Positions 25,918-35,604 of a stretch of DNA of 64,000 nt are shown in pieces. Source of the stretch: Marinobacter litoralis (GTDB lineage: Bacteria > Pseudomonadota > Gammaproteobacteria > Pseudomonadales > Oleiphilaceae); NCBI RefSeq assembly GCF_016427555.1, contig NZ_JAELVS010000002.1:372001-436000 (forward strand). Reading direction: 5' to 3'. Each line of letters opens with the position of its first letter. Within the stretch, counting starts at the first letter, position 1. Under the pieces are notes generated by a model. It was not told the DNA's origin, ran no database searches, and saw only the letters and a program-made list of their open reading frames with translations. A program made the position numbers and the translations under genes.

Positions 25918-28653
25918 TTAGTGGTCGAGCAGTGCGAGTTCTCGTGCTTTGGCCAGAGCTTCAGTTCTGCGACCCACGCCCAGCTTGCTATACAGGTTGC
26001 GGATGTGGGCTTTGACGGTCGCAGGCGCTACCGACATCTCTACCGCAATGTCTTTATTGGCCAGACCTTGGTTGATGAGCTGCAGCACTTCTTGTTCACG
26101 TAGACTCAGGGGTTCTATTAATGGAGAAGACAGATTGGGAGCAGGGGGCGTAGTCGCACATTGAGAGGCTGATCCCTGTGTTTTCGGGGTGCTGGTGGTG
26201 TGCTGATCTTTGAGCATGATGAGCAGCTCCTGATTCCAGCGACCGGGTGTTCTCAGGCGAGGTAAATCGAGTAGCAAACGTTTTAGCCTGTCGTTTTCTT
26301 CAGCGAACAACCGCATAAAACCAGCGTCTTCAGCTTTGTCCAGTGCCCGCTCGAGCATGGCGGATGCCTCTTCTGACCGGCCCTCTTGCTGAAGTGCTTC
26401 GGCGTAAACCAAAAGGATTTCAACCAAATGACGGTTATGCGCATTGCGTTCCGCAATGGGAATCAGTGCCGAAAGCGTATCTTGCGCTTCTCGGTATTGC
26501 CCACCCGAAATAAGTGTTCGTGCCAATGAAATCTGATTTTGTTCACGGTTCAGCGGGTTATTCGCCGCTTGCTTTATCGCCGGCTCAATACAGCGCAGGG
26601 CTTTCTCCTGATCGCCGGCGGCAAGGTAGCAGCGGGCTAGCAGGGCAGAAACAGCTGGTGGTTCAAAGACAATATGTTCCCGGCGTTTGTGAGCAACCGA
26701 TCGCGCATCTTCCAGCGATTCAATGGCGGCTACGAGGTTTCCTTCACTGAAGGCCAAATGACCACGCACGTACTGAATAACCACATGCTGGCCTGGCTCG
26801 GTGCCGTTTTCAACATGCTCCAGTAGAGGTGAAAGATAACTGGCGGCCAGTTCCAGTTCATTCCTCTCCCGATAGATTTCTGTCAGTGCGGAATTTTGCC
26901 AGCATGAAATCAGGCGAGGCTGGCTTGGGTCGGAATAATGTTCGTCAACCCAGGTCCGTATTCGTGTGGTGGTATCCAGAGCAAGGTCGGTATCACCGCG
27001 ATGATACTGAATCCACGCTAAAAGGCCCCCGGAAGATAAAACTGTACTTGGTTTTCGCTCCACCTGGCCGAAATGGATAGCCGTCTCCAAGGCTTCTTGT
27101 GCATCGGTGAGTTCACCTTGACCGAAGTAATCCAGCCCTAATCCGTAGTAGGTAACCGACTTCAGTGGGATCTGGTTGTGATCGATCTCTTTAAGAGCCT
27201 GGCGAGTAAGGTCCGATGCGTGTTTGTCGTCATTCCGGCTTCGAGCCAGGTAGGAACGTATCAGCGACAACTCCGCATGGATTGCCAGCGCCCCTTCGGC
27301 ATCCGGGTGGGAGTCTGCGACCTGGCAATCCAGTCGATCTTCCACTTTTCCTAGAATAGGCTCCAGCTTTTCAACCCGGTTCGCAAAATAGAGCCCCCAA
27401 ATCTGCAGCATCATCAGCTGTGGGCTATCCTGAATCCGGCTCTCGGGCAGTAGTTTGAGCCATTCCAGAACCGGTAAGTGAAACCCGCCGTGAATCAGGT
27501 TATTGCCGTGCTCAGCTAATACTTCTGCCAACCGTTCAGTGTCCTTGCTGCTGACAATTTGGCCTATCGCTTCTTGCACGTGTCCGTGGCTGAGCAACCA
27601 GTTCACGGTACGCCCTTGCAGGGTCTCGGTTCTGGCCTGATCAACGATGCGGGCACGTGCCAGCAAAGCCTCACGGAATAAATCGTGGTACCGAAACCAC
27701 CCATTGCGGTTATCGAGCGGGATGATGAAGAGGTTCTGCGCCAATAACGACTCAAGCATCTCTTCGCTGTCGGAGCGTTCCCGAATGGTGTTACACAGGG
27801 ACGCGCACAATCGTGGGCAACAGGATGTGTCGAGCAGGAATTCTGTGAGCGGTTCGGACAGCTGCTCGAGCACCTCTGACAACACATAATCACTGATCAG
27901 CTTATCTTCCAAAGCAATCGGTGCAGTGAGTGTGCTCTGGCTCTGCGACTCCTGTCCTGCTTTTCCAGACAGCGCGGAAAGTTGCATCGCTGCGACCCAG
28001 CCTTCTGTTCGCCGGCCAATGGCGCGGATTTCCTGTTCCGTCAGATTCATTGCCATGGTGTCGCGGAAAAACGACAGGCATTCGTCTTCAGAAAATGCCA
28101 GCAAACCCGGATAGATGTCCTGGACTTGTCTACGCACACGCCAGCGCGCCAGCGGCAATGGAGGCTCGGTGCGAGACGCGAGGGTTATCAGAATGCCGGG
28201 CGGGAGGTAGTCGATAAACCATGCGAGCTGGCGATGGATCTCGTCATCAGAAATAACGTGGTAGTCGTCCAGCACCAGCGACCAGGGTGCGCCTTCATTT
28301 GACAATGTGTTGATCAAGCAGGTAATGGCAGCCGTCAGATCGTCGCCGGACTCTTGAGAAAGCTGTTTTTTCGCATCTTCAAGCCCCATCAATCCCGAGT
28401 GTTCAAATGCACCAATCAGATATTGCCAGAACTGCCGGGGCTGGTTGTCATGAGGATCCAAGGATAACCATGCCGTTCGGGTACTCTGTTGTGCGCACCA
28501 CTGGCTGGCCAGTGTTGATTTACCGAAACCTGCGGGCGCAACCACCAAATTCAAACGTTTTCCGTCTGACGGGTCCAACAGTTCGCCCAGGCGCGGTCTT
28601 CGAACCGCGCGACGATCAGGGGATGGTCTCATGAATTTAGTGTTTAGCAGCAT
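25918..28653 (-). CDS. LuxR-family MalT-like (STAND/LAL-type) transcriptional regulator
   Basis: About 911 residues. ATG 28653 (MLLNTKF) is preferred since MalT relatives begin with a similar L-x-x-K stretch before the Arg/Pro-rich RPRLGELL; in-frame TTG 28665 and ATG 28632 remain possible. Walker A APAGFGKS is at 39-46, with a Walker-B-like WSLVLDDYH near 130. A long TPR-like helical domain spans about 350-780. The last ~65 residues are a LuxR helix-turn-helix (LSLREQEVLQLINQG to VKAHIRNLYSKLGV). Such proteins bind ATP and a small inducer, then activate promoters. The inducer and targets are unknown; cysB is the divergent neighbour. Confidence 0.9.
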   Translation of the reverse strand: MLLNTKFMRPSPDRRAVRRPRLGELLDPSDGKRLNLVVAPAGFGKSTLASQWCAQQSTRTAWLSLDPHDNQPRQFWQYLIGAFEHSGLMGLEDAKKQLSQESGDDLTAAITCLINTLSNEGAPWSLVLDDYHVISDDEIHRQLAWFIDYLPPGILITLASRTEPPLPLARWRVRRQVQDIYPGLLAFSEDECLSFFRDTMAMNLTEQEIRAIGRRTEGWVAAMQLSALSGKAGQESQSQSTLTAPIALEDKLISDYVLSEVLEQLSEPLTEFLLDTSCCPRLCASLCNTIRERSDSEEMLESLLAQNLFIIPLDNRNGWFRYHDLFREALLARARIVDQARTETLQGRTVNWLLSHGHVQEAIGQIVSSKDTERLAEVLAEHGNNLIHGGFHLPVLEWLKLLPESRIQDSPQLMMLQIWGLYFANRVEKLEPILGKVEDRLDCQVADSHPDAEGALAIHAELSLIRSYLARSRNDDKHASDLTRQALKEIDHNQIPLKSVTYYGLGLDYFGQGELTDAQEALETAIHFGQVERKPSTVLSSGGLLAWIQYHRGDTDLALDTTTRIRTWVDEHYSDPSQPRLISCWQNSALTEIYRERNELELAASYLSPLLEHVENGTEPGQHVVIQYVRGHLAFSEGNLVAAIESLEDARSVAHKRREHIVFEPPAVSALLARCYLAAGDQEKALRCIEPAIKQAANNPLNREQNQISLARTLISGGQYREAQDTLSALIPIAERNAHNRHLVEILLVYAEALQQEGRSEEASAMLERALDKAEDAGFMRLFAEENDRLKRLLLDLPRLRTPGRWNQELLIMLKDQHTTSTPKTQGSASQCATTPPAPNLSSPLIEPLSLREQEVLQLINQGLANKDIAVEMSVAPATVKAHIRNLYSKLGVGRRTEALAKARELALLDH

Positions 28654-28803
28654 GGTTAAGCACAATCAAAATAGCTTCGATAAGCGATTGTGTGCTTTGT
28701 CACGCTCAAGTCAAGTGTAAAGCGAATGCCAAGTTGCTGGCGGGGCTGTGAATGCGGGGAATTAAGCTACACTGAAGATGTGTGTCTAAGTATATCCAAA
28801 AAG

Positions 28804-29846
<1,043 letters not shown>

Positions 29847-29864
29847 CTGAACGCGCAATAAAAA

Positions 29865-29896
29865 GCCCGCCTGTGCTCCCACAGGCGGGCTTTTTT
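29865..29896. terminator. Bidirectional terminator between cysB and cysH
   Basis: 11-bp perfect stem GCCCGCCTGTG / CACAGGCGGGC with loop CTCC, flanked by AAAA on the left and TTTTTT on the right. It serves the convergent cysB and cysH genes. Confidence 0.95.
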
Positions 29897-29907
29897 GTGA
29901 CTAGCGA

Positions 29908-30633
29908 TTAGCCGGATTTGCCAATCAGGTTGCCGGCGTGAAGCCCGCATTCCTTATGGGTGGCTTCTTCCCACCACCAACGGCCTTCGCGTTCATGCTG
30001 GCCTGGTAGCACCGGACGGGTGCAGGGCTGACAGCCAATGCTGATGAACCCTTTTTCGTGCAGCGTGTTGTAGGGGGCTTCCGACATCCGGATGTAGTCC
30101 CATACTTCTTTGGAGCTCCAGTTTGCCAGCGGGTTGAATTTCACCAGCGGTTTTTCGTCGGTCGAAAATGCGCCATCAATCTGAACCACGGGTACATCGT
30201 TGCGGGTGCCGGGGCTTTGATCACGGCGTTGGCCGGTGATCCAGGCACCTACGGTAGCCAGTTTTTTGCGTAGCGGCGCCACTTTACGGATACCGCAGCA
30301 TTCAGAGTGGCCATCTTCGTAGAAGCTGAACATGCCTTTTTGGCTGACAAGTTTCTGAACGGCTTCCGCTTCCGGGAAGAGCACTTCAATCTCGATGCCG
30401 TAATGCTGGCGAACTTTTTCGATGAACTCGTAGGTTTCCGGGTGCAGCCGACCGGTGTCCAGCGTGAAGACTTTTAGGTTGTCCGTCAGCTTGTGGGCCA
30501 TTTCGATCAGCACCACATCTTCAGCGCCGCTGAAGGAAATCGCGATGTTGTCGTAACGTGCCAAGGCGGCTTTGAGAATCGCCCGGGGGCTTTGGCCGTC
30601 CAGTTCCGAGCGGAGAGAATCGATGTCAGTCAT
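29908..30633 (-). CDS. cysH: Adenylylsulfate (APS) reductase, iron-sulfur type CysH
   Basis: 241 residues. The PAPS/APS reductase fold is seen in [14 protein letters not shown] and [15 protein letters not shown]. Two cysteine pairs, Cys112-Cys113 (ECCGIRKV) and Cys201/Cys204 (GCQPCTRPV), are the [4Fe-4S] ligands found in enzymes that reduce APS directly. The catalytic Cys229 is in HKECGLHAG near the C-terminus. It reduces activated sulfate to sulfite in cysteine synthesis. The E. coli PAPS enzyme lacks the extra Cys pairs. The gene is convergent with cysB. Confidence 0.95.
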   Translation of the reverse strand: MTDIDSLRSELDGQSPRAILKAALARYDNIAISFSGAEDVVLIEMAHKLTDNLKVFTLDTGRLHPETYEFIEKVRQHYGIEIEVLFPEAEAVQKLVSQKGMFSFYEDGHSECCGIRKVAPLRKKLATVGAWITGQRRDQSPGTRNDVPVVQIDGAFSTDEKPLVKFNPLANWSSKEVWDYIRMSEAPYNTLHEKGFISIGCQPCTRPVLPGQHEREGRWWWEEATHKECGLHAGNLIGKSG

Positions 30634-30843
30634 GTTGCTCCAGCATTGCCAATATAGAATTCCCTCAAGGCTACAACAAACAATTCATAACCTGAAGGAA
30701 TGACAATCTATATGTTTATGCGTTGTCGGCAGGAGAGTCGGCCCAATATCCGATGCATTTAGGCCTCGTTTTTCATATGATAGCCGCTTGAAAGATGAGC
30801 ATTGGGTATGCTCGCTCAACAATTGATGAATCAGGAGACCGTT

Positions 30844-31458
30844 GTGGAACTCGCATGTCTTGACCTTGAGGGCGTATTGATCCCGGAAATCTGGATCGCA
30901 TTTGCAGAAAAAACCGGAATTGAAGAACTCAAGGCCACCACCCGGGATATTCCTGATTACGATGTACTGATGAAACAGCGCCTGCGGATTCTGGATGAGC
31001 ACGGTTATGGTTTGCCGGCCATTCAGGAGGTGATCGGAACACTGGACCCGCTGCCGGGTGCTCGTGAGTTTCTGGATTGGTTGCGTGAGCGTTTCCAGGT
31101 GGTGATTCTGTCTGACACTTTCTACGAATTCGCGATGCCGTTGATGAAGAAGCTGGGCTACCCGGCGCTGCTGTGCCACAAGCTGGAAGTGGCCGAGAAC
31201 GGCCAGATCACCAACTATTTGCTGCGTCAGCGTGATCCCAAGCGCCAGTCCGTTCGTGCTTTCCAGTTGTTGAACTACCGAGTGATTGCTGCCGGTGATT
31301 CCTATAACGACACCACTATGCTGGGGCAGGCCGAGGCCGGTATCCTGTTCCACGCACCGCAGAACGTGATTGAAGAATTCCCGCAGTACCCGGCGGTGCA
31401 TGAATTCGAAGATCTGAAGAAAGAGTTTTTGAAGGCAAGTGCTGTTCACAGCGCTTAA
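30844..31458 (+). CDS. thrH: Bifunctional phosphoserine phosphatase / homoserine phosphotransferase ThrH
   Basis: About 204 residues from GTG 30844, chosen because AGGAG (30833-30837) is correctly spaced and the resulting start MELACLDLEGVL matches ThrH. HAD motifs: I DLEG with nucleophile Asp7, II SDTFYEF, III with KRQS, IV AGDSYNDTTM. ThrH of Pseudomonas dephosphorylates phosphoserine and can transfer the phosphate to homoserine (known of the family). It has its own promoter region, divergent from cysH with a 210-base gap. Confidence 0.93.
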   Translation: MELACLDLEGVLIPEIWIAFAEKTGIEELKATTRDIPDYDVLMKQRLRILDEHGYGLPAIQEVIGTLDPLPGAREFLDWLRERFQVVILSDTFYEFAMPLMKKLGYPALLCHKLEVAENGQITNYLLRQRDPKRQSVRAFQLLNYRVIAAGDSYNDTTMLGQAEAGILFHAPQNVIEEFPQYPAVHEFEDLKKEFLKASAVHSA

Positions 31459-31470
31459 TAGATTAAACGG

Positions 31471-31504
31471 CTGACCTGCGCCGCCAAAAGGTGGCGCAGG
31501 TCAG
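31471..31504. terminator. Hairpin at the thrH/pabB convergent junction
   Basis: 12-bp perfect stem CTGACCTGCGCC / GGCGCAGGTCAG with an AAAA-containing loop; it overlaps the stop codon of pabB. There is only a weak T-run on either side. Likely a shared end for the convergent genes. Confidence 0.6.
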
Positions 31505-32892
31505 AGTTTCAAATTCTCCAGAAATTTCATCAGGGGCTGAACTTTTGTCAGTGTTTCCTGATACTCCGCCTCCGGCTCCGAATCTGCAACGATGCCACCG
31601 CCTCCCCAGCATCGAATAGTGCCATGCTCTAACCCGTTTTCATCTGTATGTTCGTTCTCGCAGAGTAGGGTGCGAATAGCGATGTTGCTGTCGAGCTTGC
31701 CGTCTAACCCGTAATAGAACACCGAACCGCAATAGGGTCCGCGCCAGTGGGGTTCTAATTCACGGATAATTTCCATCGCACGAATTTTAGGCGCACCGGT
31801 AATGGAGCCGCCGGGGAAGGCATCGAACAGCGCCTGTAATGGAGACACGCCGTCTTTCAGTTCAGCTCTGATGTGACTGACCAAATGGTGAACGTTTTCG
31901 TAGCTTTCCAGTGCAAACAATTCGTCAACTTTTACCGAGCCGGGTTTGGCGTTGACGCTGAGGTCGTTCCGGAGCAAATCGACAATCATCAGGTTTTCAG
32001 CTCGGTCTTTCTCGGAGGCGAGCAGTTCCTGAGCCAGTGCTGCATCTTGCTCGCGTGTGGTGCCGCGGGGGCGGGTGCCTTTTATGGGGCTGGTGGTCAC
32101 TCGGCGCCCTCGGATATCTAAAAAACGCTCGGGCGATACAGATACGATCGTACTGTTCCGGTGCTTCAGGAAGGCTGCATAAGGCGTGGGGTTCGCTTTG
32201 CTTAAGGCGCTGAAACCCGCCCAAGGTTTGCCTTGGTACTGACCTTCGAATGACTGCGACAGGTTGGCCTGATAACAATCGCCGGCTTCAATGTAATCTC
32301 GAACTTGCTGCACTTTGTTGCGGAATGAGTCTGCGCTTTGAGTGGCCTTGAAGGTTTGCTTGATGGCCCAGGAGCCTTGGTGATTCGAACTGTCTTCATC
32401 CTTTAACCAGCTAGCCAGCCTTTCTTGCTGGGCGCCGCAAAGCGTTGGGTGAACCCATAGGTAACAGTTGCCGGTTTCCAGGTCTTCACTGGCAAACCAT
32501 AGATAGAGGCCAGCAAAGAGCAACGGGAATTGTCCCTCTGGTTGCAGTTGATTCAGGCGTGGTTCCCGAGCGTAGCCAAACTCGTAAGCGATGTGGCCAA
32601 CCCAGCCCCCCGTGAACGGGCTAGTGTGTTCGGGCTCGTCCAAGTGGATTGTGGCGTAAGGCGCTTGAAGAGCATTCATGCGATCAGCCACAACCCGAGT
32701 ATCGATTCCTGCCCCTTTTGTGGCGTTCAGCACGACCTGCTCTGCAGCATTGCTTGAAAACCCTTGGGCAGAACCGCGCTCTCCATCGTTGGCCGGACTG
32801 CCCAGAAACACGAAATCGTTTTGGCATGAGGCACGGCTACAGAGTGTTTCGTACTGTTTTCGGGATAGCGGCTGACAAAGAGGAAGAGCCAA
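31501..32892 (-). CDS. pabB: Aminodeoxychorismate synthase component I (PabB)
   Basis: 463 residues starting at TTG 32892 with a strong GGAGGT upstream. The chorismate-binding domain is clear: TTSPIKGTRPRG (PIKGT, where PabB has Lys and TrpE has Ala), SEKDRAENLMIVDLLRNDLS, and FPGGSITGAPKIRAMEII. It aminates chorismate to aminodeoxychorismate, using ammonia from PabA, for folate synthesis. No glutamine amidotransferase or PabC is adjacent. Length is usual for the stand-alone enzyme. Confidence 0.94.
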   Translation of the reverse strand: MALPLCQPLSRKQYETLCSRASCQNDFVFLGSPANDGERGSAQGFSSNAAEQVVLNATKGAGIDTRVVADRMNALQAPYATIHLDEPEHTSPFTGGWVGHIAYEFGYAREPRLNQLQPEGQFPLLFAGLYLWFASEDLETGNCYLWVHPTLCGAQQERLASWLKDEDSSNHQGSWAIKQTFKATQSADSFRNKVQQVRDYIEAGDCYQANLSQSFEGQYQGKPWAGFSALSKANPTPYAAFLKHRNSTIVSVSPERFLDIRGRRVTTSPIKGTRPRGTTREQDAALAQELLASEKDRAENLMIVDLLRNDLSVNAKPGSVKVDELFALESYENVHHLVSHIRAELKDGVSPLQALFDAFPGGSITGAPKIRAMEIIRELEPHWRGPYCGSVFYYGLDGKLDSNIAIRTLLCENEHTDENGLEHGTIRCWGGGGIVADSEPEAEYQETLTKVQPLMKFLENLKL

Positions 32893-33063
32893 GTTACCTC
32901 CGTTAAAAATTGGAAGAATGATACGTGCTGCACACTATCTGCGTTGTCTGCTAAGGCTGCGCGCTGATTTAATAGATGGCGTTACTGTTCAGGCTGCTCG
33001 GTATTTTACCCGTTTTTAAGCGTCTGGGCCGGAAATCTGCATAACAATAATGGAAGTATCACT

Positions 33064-33642
33064 ATGCTCGGAATTAGAAAGCACGTGCTTGTCGCAACCT
33101 TCTCTCTTTTTACGATGGGGGCCACCGTTTCATTAGCCCAAGAGCTTCCCGCAAGCGGGCCACTGGCAGATGGCAAAATTTCTGAAGAAGAGTTGGCAGG
33201 CATTCTTGCAACAGCCCAGCAACAACTGATTCGGCTGTCTGATGCAGCAACAGAAGAGTACCAGCAAGCAATCCTGAACGCTGACCAAGCCATGCCTTCT
33301 GCATGGATGCTCATGAAAGACGGTAAAACGGTAAAACGGCTCAATCTGGATGGTCAGGTTGAAGGCATGCCCGCCGCCGCGAAAATCAGAGTGTACAGGG
33401 CTGCATTCAAGTCCGTAGCGAGGAAGGGCGAAATTAACGCTGCAGCAATTCTGTACACCGGGCGCCTGAGTGAACAGAGCGACACTGAGGTGTTGGTGAT
33501 AGAGCATGAACACCGACTTGGAGTTTCAGGAAATAAAGTGATTGGATACAAGGTAGACGGCGGGGATATTGCGTGGGCTGCGCCTGTAACCCAAACAAAA
33601 CCGTTCCAGTGGTTTTACGACGCTAAAGAAGGCGCCTCCTGA
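33064..33642 (+). CDS. Exported protein of unknown function
   Basis: 192 residues with a signal peptide (VLVATFSLFTMGATVSLAQ, cleavage near residue 26). The mature part has a helical stretch (EEELAGILATAQQQLIRLSDAATEEYQQAILNA is in its first third) and then alternating strands ending WFYDAKEGAS. There are no Cys residues and no recognised domain. It is a stand-alone gene with a 171-base upstream gap. The pattern of one small periplasmic alpha/beta domain is an inference. Confidence 0.75.
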   Translation: MLGIRKHVLVATFSLFTMGATVSLAQELPASGPLADGKISEEELAGILATAQQQLIRLSDAATEEYQQAILNADQAMPSAWMLMKDGKTVKRLNLDGQVEGMPAAAKIRVYRAAFKSVARKGEINAAAILYTGRLSEQSDTEVLVIEHEHRLGVSGNKVIGYKVDGGDIAWAAPVTQTKPFQWFYDAKEGAS

Positions 33643-33739
33643 TTGAAATGTGAACTCATCGTTGTTTGTTTCTGAATGTAATCGAAAGGTAGCGGTTTGT
33701 GCGTGCGGTCACAGATTCAGAGTGTAAAACAATCTTAAA

Positions 33740-33812
33740 TGGAGTTGTGGGGCATCGAACTCCACGCCAAACAAAAACTCAGATAAAAACAAAATGAGTT
33801 TCATAAGGGGAA
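33740..33812 (+). promoter_or_regulatory. Structured leader of the DUF6160-like gene
   Basis: Two perfect 7-bp inverted repeats, TGGAGTT/AACTCCA (33740-33764) and AAACTCA/TGAGTTT (33775-33801), stand directly before the ribosome binding site AAGGGGA (33805-33811). Such leader hairpins may stabilise an abundant mRNA or control its translation. No function is proven. Confidence 0.35.
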
Positions 33813-33816
33813 TAAA

Positions 33817-34617
33817 ATGAAAGGCCTGAAAAAAATTGCTCTGGTAACCGCTATCGCTGCTGCACCTTTCGCGGCGAACGCTGATCTGAAAGCGATGGAC
33901 GACGCCATGATGGGTGACATCACCGGTCAGGCTGGTGTGACCATCGAGCTGGAAACCCAAGTAAGCATTGGTTCCTTCGTGTATACGGATGAAGGCTCCT
34001 TTACTGTAAACGGTATTCAGATTGGTGGTTCTGGTTTGGCTGGCGGTGCTGGCACTAACCTTTTGGATGATTTGTACATCGATATCGACGTTGAAGCCGA
34101 TGGCGACGCATTTATTTCTGTTCACTCACTTTCTGGCGCTCCAATCGACTGGGGTATGACCGCTAACTCTATGTCGTTGGTTGCTGCTGACGGAAGTCAA
34201 AGCACGACTCTGGTTTCTAACCTGGCCGGCCATGGTAACTTGGCACAGTTAGACATCCGTGTTGATACCGCGACTGACCAACTGCAACTGGACGTAGCGT
34301 TCAACGTTGTAGATATGGACTTCGACGTTGAATTCTTGGGCGTTGGTATCCGTGACATGTCGATCATGGGTGGTCGGTTCTTTGAGGATGGACCTGCTGG
34401 TGGCCTGCCAGCGCTGTTTGCAGTTGCTGATGTAAATGTCTACAAAGGCGCCGGTCTGGGTGCATCCACTGCGACCGACGTTCTGCGTATCGACATCAAC
34501 GACATCACCATGGACATGAACATCGGTGCGATCGAGATTGGCGGTACCTCTATTGGTTCGGTTGCTCTTGATAACCTGACCATCTCTAACACCAAGCTGG
34601 CAGTATACGGTCACTAA
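33817..34617 (+). CDS. DUF6160-like exported surface protein
   Basis: 266 residues. Signal peptide LKKIALVTAIAAAPFAANA, then the motif LKAMDDAMMGDITGQAGV that I associate with the DUF6160/putative filament-type proteins of marine gammaproteobacteria. The rest is Gly- and Asp-rich alternating beta strands (VSIGSFVYTDEGSFTV; LRIDINDITMDMNIGAIEIG), suggesting a beta-helix-like or fibre subunit. There are no Cys residues. It is strongly punctuated: a good RBS, a leader with hairpins and a GC-rich terminator, all signs of high expression. The exact role is unknown. Confidence 0.8.
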   Translation: MKGLKKIALVTAIAAAPFAANADLKAMDDAMMGDITGQAGVTIELETQVSIGSFVYTDEGSFTVNGIQIGGSGLAGGAGTNLLDDLYIDIDVEADGDAFISVHSLSGAPIDWGMTANSMSLVAADGSQSTTLVSNLAGHGNLAQLDIRVDTATDQLQLDVAFNVVDMDFDVEFLGVGIRDMSIMGGRFFEDGPAGGLPALFAVADVNVYKGAGLGASTATDVLRIDINDITMDMNIGAIEIGGTSIGSVALDNLTISNTKLAVYGH

Positions 34618-34647
34618 TCTGACCTGATCGCTTAATTGGTGAAGAAG

Positions 34648-34670
34648 CGCCCCGCACTGCGGGGCGTTTT
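34648..34670 (+). terminator. Rho-independent terminator after the DUF6160-like gene
   Basis: 8-bp GC-rich stem CGCCCCGC / GCGGGGCG with loop ACT and TTTT after it, 31 bases past the stop. Confidence 0.9.
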
Positions 34671-34698
34671 CTATGCCTGAAATAAAATCATGAAAACA

Positions 34699-34726
34699 AA
34701 AACGGCAACCCGAGAGTTGCCGTTTT
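34699..34726. terminator. Bidirectional hairpin terminator
   Basis: 11-bp stem AAAACGGCAAC / GTTGCCGTTTT with loop CCGAGA. On the minus strand it ends in TTTT 24 bases after the stop of the leftward gene 34751-35365; on the plus strand it is a second stop for the DUF6160-like gene. Confidence 0.85.
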
Positions 34727-34750
34727 ACGTGTAGTGATGTGTCTAAACGA

Positions 34751-35365
34751 TCACCGATCCGGCACCGCAATCGACAAATCAAATCCACCACCTGGCCGAG
34801 GTGTCAGGGTAACCGGCCCTTCATTAATTCCTTGCGGCACCTGTATCTGGTTTAACCCCGGCGGGTTGCCAATGCTGAAATTCAGATTCTGCCCGTCGAA
34901 ACCAAGCCCTAGCTGATCGTTCATAAACGTTTGCGTGAAAGGCTCGTCCGGAATGTCGGGCTGCTGGCCAAAAATCAAAGGCAGCGTCCTAGGCGTAAAA
35001 TCCGCTGGCGGTTGTGCGTTGGCTAATTCGTCGATAGGCAGCAAAAGCGCTTTACGTACAAACTCCTCTTCAGCATCGGTAAGCGCATCTTTTCGCCCAT
35101 CTTCAATATAACGCTGCAACGCTTCCCGATAGGCCTCTTCCTCCGCTTCGGTAACCACCGGCTCTCCCGGGGAAATCGTCAAGGCGCGGATGATCCTCTG
35201 TCGATCGGCCTCAGATTTCTGCTGATTTCTGGGCACGACGATAACCGCCGAGTCTTCAACGTAGGTATCAACCATCTCATCAGAGCTCATGGTTTGTACG
35301 CCGGCCCAAGCGGGGCTGGCCAAAGTTGCTGCAATGGTTGCTGCAAGCAGTGATGGGCGAGTCAT
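34751..35365 (-). CDS. Exported acidic protein of unknown function
   Basis: 204 residues with a signal peptide (LLAATIAATLASPAWA, cleavage near residue 21). The mature N-terminus VQTMSSDEMVDTYVEDSAV resembles in layout the MDDAMMGDITGQAGV motif of the convergent neighbour. A charged helical middle (EAEEEAYREALQRYIEDG; DAEEEFVRKALLLPI) is followed by a Pro/Gly/Asn-rich C-terminal part. I do not recognise a family. The shared motif and position suggest it may be functionally tied to the DUF6160-like protein. Confidence 0.75.
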   Translation of the reverse strand: MTRPSLLAATIAATLASPAWAGVQTMSSDEMVDTYVEDSAVIVVPRNQQKSEADRQRIIRALTISPGEPVVTEAEEEAYREALQRYIEDGRKDALTDAEEEFVRKALLLPIDELANAQPPADFTPRTLPLIFGQQPDIPDEPFTQTFMNDQLGLGFDGQNLNFSIGNPPGLNQIQVPQGINEGPVTLTPRPGGGFDLSIAVPDR

Positions 35366-35604
35366 AATCCGTGCCTCGTGCGTTACCGTGTCTGTTCAGA
35401 GCTGCCGCTGAGAATGCTATGTTCAGCCGATACGCTCCCTATTCGGAGTATTCTGGTTGTCAGACACTTTTTCAATCAGAAAGTGCCCTAGGTGTGATCA
35501 GAAGCCACAGTTAATCAGTATAGTTGTGTCTGAGGTGCCAAACTGTGGTTTGATGAGCACCGAATCGGGTGAGAATAAATAGTCGCGGGGACTTGGAGGG
35601 CGTG

